From Halocaridina rubra (lineage: Eukaryota > Arthropoda > Malacostraca > Decapoda > Atyidae): a DNA stretch of 64,000 nt. The notes below the pieces were generated by a model that saw nothing but the letters and a program-made list of their open reading frames with translations, was not told where the DNA came from and made no database searches. Positions 56,276-64,000 of this stretch are shown one piece after another (position 1 is the stretch's first letter; every line of letters begins with the position of its first letter). Position numbers and translations under genes: made by a program. The DNA is taken from positions 97,501 through 161,500 of the forward strand of contig JAXCGZ010009477.1 in the NCBI GenBank assembly GCA_037179515.1. The letters are read 5' to 3'.

Positions 56276-57400
56276 ACTTACCTAATTGTGTTTACGGACA
56301 AGACCCAAAAGCTCGTATCTTCCCGTCTCCTCATCGGTTTCATTTTATACTTAGTGATACTTATCATACCTGTCCATAAAATTATGGATTGAGATAGCAT
56401 TAACTACCTCCTCGCTTAGCCAGTTCCAATTATCAACTACTCTTACACTGAAAAAGTATTTCCTTACATCCTGCAAAGAAGTTTTCCTACGAAGCTTCAA
56501 ACTATGACCTCTAGTTCTAGAGTCAGCCATATCAAAATATCGATCCCTATCCACTCTATCATAACCATGAAGGAATTTAAAGACTGTCACCATATCCCCC
56601 CTTAATCTTCTAGCTTCAAGTGATGGTAAGTGTAATTCCCTCAGCTTCTCATCATAACTGAGATTGCGTATTTCTAGCACCAGTTTCGTGGCATGTCTTG
56701 GAACATTTTCAAGCTTAGCTATGTGCTTTTTCAAGTGTGGATTCCAAAAAGGGGCTGCATAATCGAGTTTTGGCCTCACATAGGTTACATAAATATTTCT
56801 GAACATTTCCTTGTCCATGTGCCTGAAGGCTACCCTTACATTTGATAAGAATGCATATGCTGCCCTTACTATGCCATTTATATGTATTTCTGGAGACAAA
56901 TCTGCCAGTATGTTTACTCCTAGATATCTCTCATTTTCTGTCTCTTGAAGATGTACTCCAGCCACCGAGTAGTCAAGCTTGGGCCTTCTTGCACTTGTAC
57001 CCATTCTCATTACCTTACATTTTGAAGTATTGAATTTCATTAGCCACTTTTCTGACCACTCATACAGATTATTTAGATCCTCCTGAAGTTCTCGACCATT
57101 GTTCTCGTTTTTTACTTTCTTCACAATCTTTGCATCATCTGCAAACATATTCATGAATGAATTTACAGACTCTGGTAGGTCATTTACATATACAAGGAAC
57201 AAAAGTGGCCCTAAAACTGAACCCTGTGGAACTCCACTACTAACTCTTCTCCATTCAGACACTGAGTGTCTTACTCTAACCCTCTGTTCACTTCCTTCTA
57301 AGTAAGTTTTTATCCATTCCAAAACATTTCCACCTATTCTAGCCATTGCTTGCAGCTTCCTAATAAGTCTCCCATGTGGAACAGTGTCAAGCGTTTTCTG
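56276..57400 (-). mobile_element. CR1-type LINE copy B, 5'-truncated
   Basis: Contains the 3' 1.1 kb of the LINE, with an open ORF2 segment from 57346 to 56351 (331 codons: MARIGGNVLEWIKTYLEGSE, SGVPQGSVLGPLLF, MFADDAKIV, ending MDRYDKYH). It stops abruptly at 57400 and is followed by TGTATGTATG and copy C. 5' truncation is typical of target-primed reverse transcription. Confidence 0.88.
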
Positions 57401-57410
57401 TGTATGTATG

Positions 57411-58340
57411 CGATTACCTAATTGTGATTACCTAATTGTGTTTACGGGAAAGAGCCCAAAGTTCGTATCTTCCCGTCTCCTCATCGGTTCCATTTTATAC
57501 TTAGTGATACTTATCATACCTGTCCTTAAATCTATGGATTGAGATAGCATTAACTACCTCCTCGCTTAGCGAATTCCAATTATCAACTACTCTTACACTG
57601 AAAAAGTATTTCCTTACATCCTGCAAAGAAGTTTTCTTACGAAGCTTCAAACTATGACCTCTAGTTCTAGAGCCAGCCATATCAAAATATCGATCCTTAT
57701 CCACTCTAGCATAACCATGAAGGAATTTAAAGACTGTCACCATATACCCCCTCACTCTTCTAGCTTTGAGTGATGGAAAGTCTAATTCCCTCAGCCTCTC
57801 ATCATAACTGAGATTGTGTATTTCTGGCACCAGTTTCGTGGCATGTCTTTGAGCTTTTTCAAGCTTAGCTATGTGCTTTTTCAAGTGCGGATTCCAAAAG
57901 GGGGTTGCATATTCGAGTTTTGGCCTCACATAGGTTACATAAATATTTCTGAACATTTCCTTGTCCATGTGCCTGAAGGCTACCCTTACATTTGATAAGA
58001 ATGCATATGCTGCCCTTACTATGCCATTTATATGTATATCTGGAGACAAATCTGCCAGTATGTTTAATCCTAGATCTCTCTCATTTTCTGTCTCTTGAAG
58101 TTGTACTCCAGCTACCGAGTAGTCAAGCTTGGGCCTTCTTGCACTTGTACCCATTCTCATTACCTTACATTTTGAAGTATTGAATTTCATTAGCCACTTT
58201 TCTGACCACTCATGCAGATTATTTAGATCCTCCTGAAGTTCTCTACCATTGTTCTCGTTTTTTACTTTCTTCACAATCTTTGCATCGTTTGCAAACATAT
58301 TCATGAATGAATTTACAGACTCTGGTAGGTCATTTACATA
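57411..58340 (-). mobile_element. CR1-type LINE copy C, 5'-truncated
   Basis: The 3' 0.93 kb, with the ORF2 segment 58304-57501 open (267 codons, MNMFANDAKIV to FKDRYDKYH; the YADD-equivalent is ANDA, a changed catalytic residue). The 3' end has two 14-bp AATTAGGTAATCAC units. Its truncated 5' edge abuts a (TATG)n tract. Confidence 0.88.
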
Positions 58341-58422
58341 TGTCTGTCTGTATGTATGTATGTATGTATGTATGTATGTATGTATGTATGTATGTATGTA
58401 TGTATGTATGTATGTATGTATG
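58341..58422. repeat. (TATG)n microsatellite between LINE copies C and D
   Basis: About 80 bp of TATG, preceded by TGTCTGTCTG, lying exactly between the 5' edge of copy C and the 3' end of copy D. Confidence 0.95.
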
Positions 58423-58498
58423 TGATTACCTAATTGTGTTTACGGGAAAGAGCCCAAAGCTCGTATCTTCCCATCTCCTCATCGGTTCCATTTTATAC

Positions 58499-61350
58499 TT
58501 AGTGATACTTATCATACCTGTCCTTAAAACTATGGATTGAGATAGCATTAACTACCTCCTCGCTTAGCGAATTCCAATTATCAACTACTCTTACACTGAA
58601 AAAGTATTTCCTTACATCCTGCAAAGAAGTTTTCTTACGAAGCTTCAAACTATGACCTCTAGTTCTAGAGCCAGCCATATCAAAATATCGATCCCTATCC
58701 ACTCTATAATAACCATGAAGGAATTTAAAGACTGTCACTATATCCCCCCTCACTCTTCTAGCTTCGAGTGATGGTAAGTCTAATTCCCTCAGCCTCTCAT
58801 CATAACTGAGATTGCGTATTTCTGGCACCAGTTTCGTGGCATGTCTTTGAACTTTTTCAAGCTTAGCTATGTGCTTTTTTCAAGTGTGGATTCCAAAAGG
58901 GGGCTGCATATTCGAGTTTTGGCCTCACATAGGTTACATAAATATTTCTGAACATTTCCTTGTCCATGTGCCTGAAGGCTACCCTTACAGTTGATAAGAA
59001 TGCATATGCTGCCCTTACTATGCCATTTATATGTATTTCTGGAGACAAATCTGCCAGTATGTTTACACCTAGATCTCTCTCATTTTCTCTCTCTTGAAGT
59101 TGTACTCCAGCCACCGAGTAGTCAAGCTTGGGCCTTCTTGCACTTGTACCCATTCTCATTACCTTACATTTTGAAGTATTGAATTTCATTAGCCACTTTT
59201 CTGACCACTCATGCAGATTATTTAGATCACCTGAAGTTCTCTACCATTGTTCTCATTTTTTGCTTTCTTCACAATCTTTGCATCATTTGCAAACATATCC
59301 ATGAATGAATTTACAGACTCTGGTAGGTCATTTACATATACAAGGAACAAAAGTGGCCCTTAAACTGAACCCTGTGGAACTCCACTACTAACTCTTCTCC
59401 ATTCAGACACTGAGTGTCTTACTCTAACCCTCTGTTCCCTAACTTCTAAGTAAGTTTTTATCCATTCCAAAACATTTCCACCTATTCTAGCCATTGATTG
59501 CAGCTTCCTAATAAATCTCCCATGTGGAACAGTGTCAAACGCTTTCTGGAAGTCTAGGAATATGCAATCTGCCCAGCCCTCTCTTTCCTGTAAGATTTGG
59601 CTTACCTCATCATAAAATTCTAATAAGTTTGTTACTGTTGATCTACCTTCTCTGAAGCCATATTGCCTCACTGACAAAAAGTTGAAGGATTCCAAGTGAA
59701 GAGAGATATGTTTCCTTAGTAGTTTCTCCATAACTTTGCAAACTATGCTGGTCAAGGAAACTGGTCTATAGTTCAGAGCCGAATCCCTCCTTCCCTTTGT
59801 GAAGATAGGTATCACATTTGCTTGTTTCCAGCATCTTGGAATCTCCCCCGACTCCAGTGACTCCTAAAATATGATACTTAGTGCCACTAATATTGTGTTT
59901 GTGCATTTTTTAAGCACATGAGGGGATATGTCATCAGGACCTGTAGCTTTATGAACATCTAAATCCATCAGCGCTTTGCATACCTCTGTGGCTGTAAGGT
60001 TGATGTTCTCTAATACCGGCCCTTGAGCTTCTATCACTGCAATCTGAGGGGGTGGGGTATTTTCTACTGTAAATACTGACTGAAACTCCTTGTTCAATTC
60101 TTTGCAGATCTCTTCATCCGTCTCAGTGATGCTTCCATCCTCTCTCTTTAGCCTTAAAACCTGTTCTTTTACCTTCAGTTTTCCTCTGATAAAGGTGTGG
60201 AAAAGCTTGGGATTTTCTTTAGCCTTCCTGGTGATGTCCCTCTCATAGTCTCTCTCTGCCTCTCTCCTTTTACTTAGGTAGTCATTTCTTGCTCATTTGT
60301 AGGTTTTTCAGGCATTTATGTTTTTTCTCCTCCTATACCTTTTCCAGCATTTGTCTCTCCACTCCTTGGCTCTTTTACACCCATTATCGAACCATTTCTC
60401 TCTGGTATGAATTACACCTACTTTGGTGACAGGTATGCAGCAATCTACTATCTTCCCATATTTCTCACAAAAGATGTCATACATTTCTTGTACAGATTTG
60501 TTGTAAAATAAGGTTCTCCAGTCAATAACTGCAAAAAAGCTCATTCATTTTGATCTAATCTCCTTTCGGATAGTTCCTCCTCATGTCCTCAGTGCCTCTA
60601 CTCTCAGGAAGAATATCTTCAATGATATACTCCATCAACAACACACAGTGGTCACTCTTTCCAATTGGTGGTTCATGCTCAATTTTTTCAATATCCAACA
60701 CATTATCTGTGAACACTAGATCAAGTAGTGATGGCTGATCCCCACCCCTGGCCCTTGTTGGTTCCATTACATGTTGGTGTAGGAAATTCCCTTGTACGCA
60801 ATCTGGGAATCTTGCCCCGAATGAGTCCTCACCACTGTGTGGGTTAAGATTTATCCAATCTATCTCTTTATGATTAAAGTCTCCCATAATCAAAATCCTA
60901 CATTTTTTTTCCCGTGCCATGTTAACAACTGAGTTTATGACTTCAATAGTACCTATATGACTTTCCTCATAAACTTCAAGCCTATTTTGGTTCCTTGGTG
61001 GGTTGTATACAACAGTTATTATAATGCTCTCTAACCCGGTATTTATGCGAGCAACAAGAAATTCCTTGAACTCACTTTCTATAGCCAAGTTTATTTCTTC
61101 AACTAGAATCCTTTCACTTACGAGCAGTGCTATGCCTCCACCAGTCCTCTCAGATCTTTCAACCCTTGGTATTTTGAAGCCCTTAGGAAAAACTGTGACA
61201 CTGTTTATGTCCTCACTCAACTTAGTCTCTGTAATTGCTACTATATCTGCCTTACTGTTGTGAATCCTATCTTTTAATTCTACTGCCTTACCAGCTAATC
61301 CATCAGCATTTGTGTATAACAATCTTAATGAGGCCCTATCCCCTGATCTT
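58499..61350 (-). pseudogene. ORF2 of LINE copy D (APE endonuclease, RT), broken
   Basis: The frame is open upstream of LYTNADGLAGKAVELK and overlaps the end of ORF1. Endonuclease: AITETKLSE, RILIMGDFNHKEIDW (catalytic Asp and Asn) and GKSDHCVLL (catalytic His), at 60555-61322. After a TAG and a TGA, RT covers 59360-60097 (NYRPVSLTSIV, LDFQKAFDTVPH, SGVPQGSV) and then, after frameshifts near 59350, 59210 and 58850, the thumb and C-terminal region to 58499. It encodes all ORF2 parts but not as one protein. Confidence 0.87.
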
Positions 61351-62404
61351 CTGTCATTATCTTCTTTATCTCCCCTTTGTCTGGAAGAACTCTGTAATGA
61401 AAATTTTTCTGCTGTTCTTCATTTCTTTCATCATTTAACCTTCTTGCCTCTTGCAACAAGTTTTTGATCTTTCCCATCTCTTCCTGTGCTCTGTATCGTC
61501 TAATGAACACTTCTTTGAATTCTTGAAGGTCTTTTAGACTTTTTTTTCTCAACAATATTTCCCTACATGTTTCCCCTCTCTCAAAGGTTACTTTTGTTGG
61601 TCTCGGCTTTCCTTCCCTCGAATATTTACCTAGTTGGTGTATGTTTACAATATCCTCAGGACCACAAACTACTCCAAGCTTTCTTATCAGGTCTACAACC
61701 CTAGCTTTATTTTCTTCAAGTCTCCCCTGCCATGTTGGTTCCTGGGATTCGCTTATGCCTGAGATTACCACTGTCTTCTCCTTATCAAGTGCCTGTCTGA
61801 TGAGTGGATTCGCCCTTTCCATCACAATGTCTTTCATTTTTTCGATTACTGTCTCTTTATAGTCAACTGTTTGTATGTTTTCCAGTGCCACCACCTTTAC
61901 AGCCTCTTTTACTGCCACATTCCCCTTTTGTGCATCAGCAAAGGAAGTTTTCATGGCATCATTTTCCATATTCAGCTCCTGGAACTCTTTTCTAAACTGT
62001 TCAATGTTTTCCTTAATCTGGACATTCCAAGCAGCAATCTCGTCTCTCTCAGAAGAGAGCAGTGAACTAACATCTAATTCCTTTAGGTTGTCATTCAGCT
62101 GTTTGTTTTTATCTTCTTGTTTAGAAATTCTAGATCCTAGTTGACTCTTTTCCCCTTCCAGCTTCTTTATTCTTTTTTCTAGTTCCTTTCTCTCCTGCCC
62201 TTGTGCTTTATTTGCTTCCTCCAAAGATCTTATTTGCTCTCTGAGTGTTTCATTCTCTTTCAGTTCTCCATCCATATTCCGAATTTTATCATCAAGGCTT
62301 ATAACCATTGCCTCTAAATTCTTGATATTCTGTTTAAGTCTCCTAATGGCTACCCCTCCTACCGACCCATGGATGGGAGAGGTTTGGGACAGAGATGGCG
62401 TCAT
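61325..62404 (-). CDS. LINE ORF1 protein (359 aa)
   Basis: RNA-binding chaperone-type ORF1p of the LINE. It starts MTPSLSQTSPIHGSVGG. Residues 20-130 form a long coiled coil (LEEANKAQGQERKELEKRIK, then KKLEGEKSQL). Residues about 205-330 form a compact RNA-binding-like domain (VVISGISESQEPTW, VTFERGETCREILLRKKSL, VFIRRYRAQEEMGK). It has the layout of coiled coil followed by RRM-like domain known from other LINE ORF1 proteins; the RRM assignment is inference from layout. The frame is intact, and the stop lies within the start of the ORF2 frame. Confidence 0.85.
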   Translation of the reverse strand: MTPSLSQTSPIHGSVGGVAIRRLKQNIKNLEAMVISLDDKIRNMDGELKENETLREQIRSLEEANKAQGQERKELEKRIKKLEGEKSQLGSRISKQEDKNKQLNDNLKELDVSSLLSSERDEIAAWNVQIKENIEQFRKEFQELNMENDAMKTSFADAQKGNVAVKEAVKVVALENIQTVDYKETVIEKMKDIVMERANPLIRQALDKEKTVVISGISESQEPTWQGRLEENKARVVDLIRKLGVVCGPEDIVNIHQLGKYSREGKPRPTKVTFERGETCREILLRKKSLKDLQEFKEVFIRRYRAQEEMGKIKNLLQEARRLNDERNEEQQKNFHYRVLPDKGEIKKIMTEDQGIGPH

Positions 62405-63217
62405 TTTTATGTTCTCCCTCTCACAGAATATAGAAAGAAGACGAGAAAAAAAAAACTTTTAATTAAGCTTCACACAGAATTTTTATATCTCCATATAAGT
62501 GCTATTTAGTGACTCAGTTTATCTCTTTTCTGGTAACACACATCTTAACTTAAAAACTTGACCATGGTAATTTAAGGATAAAAAGAAAAAGAAAAACAAA
62601 AGTCAAACCTGAAGGAAAATTCGAATTTGTGTCTGAGGTGGCACCCACCTGTTTCTGCTATATATTCTTCCTAACTGATAAACTCACTTGCTAACCAAGA
62701 TATGTTATCACAGGATTAGACTTTACATTTAACTCAATATATATACAAAATAAAAAAAAACAGTAAAAGAGAAAGCTAAAAGAAAAGCAAAAAATTGAAG
62801 AAAATAAGACAGCTGTACTACTTGGCAACTTAACTCAATACTGTTGACAGGTGGATATTTTTTTTTTTTAATTATTAATTTTTTTTGTGTATCAAACTAA
62901 CTAACAAGTTAATATAAATGGGAAGGATACTGATTTTAACAATATATGGAACCACAGGATCAGGTAAACGGCTTAAGAGCTTTCCTCAGTTTACACAAAA
63001 AATTAGGTAATGTGATGTGATGGCTTCACCTCTGGCAACTCTTCTAAATTTCCTTCAAGGCAGAACTGGACGGCAGCTTCTCTCTCCCCTCACGAAAATG
63101 TTCTCAATTTTTTTCCTTTAATATTTTGGACAGTCTCGTCATACAACAAATATAAGTTTTGTACTCACAATACTCTGCAGGATTTCAGATTTATGGAAAT
63201 TATGGTAAAGTTTTCCA

Positions 63218-63310
63218 GTATGTATGCATGCATGCATGCATGAAGTAGTAGGTGTGTTGCTACCTCAAATATTCATTATAGCAAAACAAGAATATTGCAT
63301 TCTTCCCCCC
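63218..63310 (-). repeat. Remnant of a Gypsy 3' LTR, cut by LINE copy D
   Basis: On the minus strand a purine tract, GGGGGGAAGAA, is followed by TGCAATATTCTTG, the look of a polypurine tract next to an LTR start. The LTR is cut after about 80 bp, where (TGCA)n and the LINE begin. Confidence 0.5.
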
Positions 63311-64000
63311 TGGGAAAATGTAAGCAATGAGAAACTACTAAACAATATTCAATATTGTTAAAGTAAAATACAGAAATGATATAAAATGAAGGTATCCAGA
63401 TTCATACATAATCCCGTCCATAGTGGTCGAGACCCTCAACACATGGGTCAACCTTCTTAACTCAGTGTGCGCAGTAGGACAAAAGTCATGGTTATCATAA
63501 TAAGATTCAGTATTTTGCATTTTAGGTGATTCTGGAGATCTTGTTACATCCTACACTTCTAGATGAACGTAATTCTATGGGCTTTCCGAACTCCGGCCGA
63601 GGTCACGGATTGATACTGTTGATTCATGTCCATCAGGATACCTAATGTCAGCATACATTGGGCACACTTCAACAAGTTCACCCTGCTATACTAATGGTTC
63701 ATGCTTGCTAGACCTAAGGTGTCTTCATAGTAATACTGGTTCTGGAACCAGAAGCCGTAATGATAATGAGCTCTCAAGACTAGATCGTCGTTGGAATCCA
63801 AAGAAACGTTTATGTGCGGTCTCATTAGTTGTAGTACAAAAGAGTGACCTTACTGAATGCAATACATCAGGAAGTACCATCTACAAGTGTTGTTTTCCCA
63901 TACCATGAGATTCAAGAGTTAAACAAATGGCTTTACAGATAATACCATAATATCATTCTACCTGGCCATTGCCAATTGGATGATAAGGTGTCGTCCTACT
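63311..64000 (-). pseudogene. pol: Ty3/Gypsy integrase relic, runs off the right edge
   Basis: Reading from 64000 leftward, the frame gives RTTPYHPIGNGQVE, where the catalytic Glu follows GQV, then a stop in the next codon. It continues LTLESHGMGKQH, VLPDVLHSVRSLFCTTTNET and FFGFQRRSSLESS, then IRYPDGHESTVSIRDL. These are the integrase core end and C-terminal region of a Gypsy pol. At least five in-frame stops are present. The tail at 63400-63540 resembles the LRRSTR-type end of such proteins. The element lies mostly outside the window. Confidence 0.8.

Larger units (their letters stand above)
58423..63217 (-). mobile_element. CR1-type LINE copy D, essentially full length (4.8 kb)
   Basis: It has a 5' untranslated region (62405-63217), intact ORF1, ORF2 with several breaks, and a 3' end with one AATTAGGTAATCAC unit. 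ORF1 and ORF2 overlap in different frames. Its 5' edge abuts a TATGCATGCATG tract inside a Gypsy LTR relic. Confidence 0.88.

Noticed and set aside
56842..59182. Plus-strand frames beginning MIRMHMLPLLCHLYV repeated at 56842, 57992 and 58991
   Set aside because: They are antisense shadows of the LINE ORF2 thumb region, repeated because the LINE copies are repeated.

Overview
The window is eukaryotic nuclear DNA, most likely from an arthropod and plausibly a malacostracan (decapod-type) crustacean. Genes have introns with GT/AG borders, long (TA)n arrays are abundant, and the repeats are CR1/jockey-type LINEs, pogo/Tigger DNA transposons, Ty3/Gypsy LTR elements and tRNA-derived SINEs. The taxonomic call is inference from repeat content only; no marker gene fixes it.

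Layout. (1) 1-28.5 kb is a mobile-element patchwork. It holds a LINE reverse-transcriptase fragment, two foldback (long inverted repeat) elements, a near-perfect palindrome, and at least three families of TIR elements separated by (TA)n arrays. It also holds an older Tigger relic and a pogo/Tigger element with an almost complete transposase. Between 4180 and 15107 a complete, very young LTR retrotransposon lies on the minus strand, inserted inside one of the (TA)n arrays. Its single 1590-codon gag-pol frame has the order Gag-protease-integrase-reverse transcriptase-RNase H. That is the Ty1/copia order carried by Ty3/Gypsy-type domains, as in the Gmr1-like group. (2) 28.8-45.6 kb is the gene-bearing compartment. 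It contains the last four exons of an unrecognised single-pass membrane protein (plus strand) and, convergent with it, a complete ARFRP1 GTPase gene (minus strand, five coding exons, 202 aa). This part has no long (TA)n array, but at least eleven copies of one tRNA-derived SINE family sit in its introns and spacers. (3) 45.9-64 kb is a nest of CR1-type LINE copies, all on the minus strand. The first copy is split by a CsRn1-like Ty3/Gypsy element, and a decayed Gypsy relic runs off the right edge.

The most notable observations are: the Gmr1-like domain order; the regular bordering of (TA)n arrays by transposon termini; a (TA)n tract of about 300 bp in one LTR of the CsRn1-like element where the other LTR has about 14 bp; tandem arrays with monomers near 180 bp inside three different TIR-element families; and two in-frame stop codons shared by two LINE copies.
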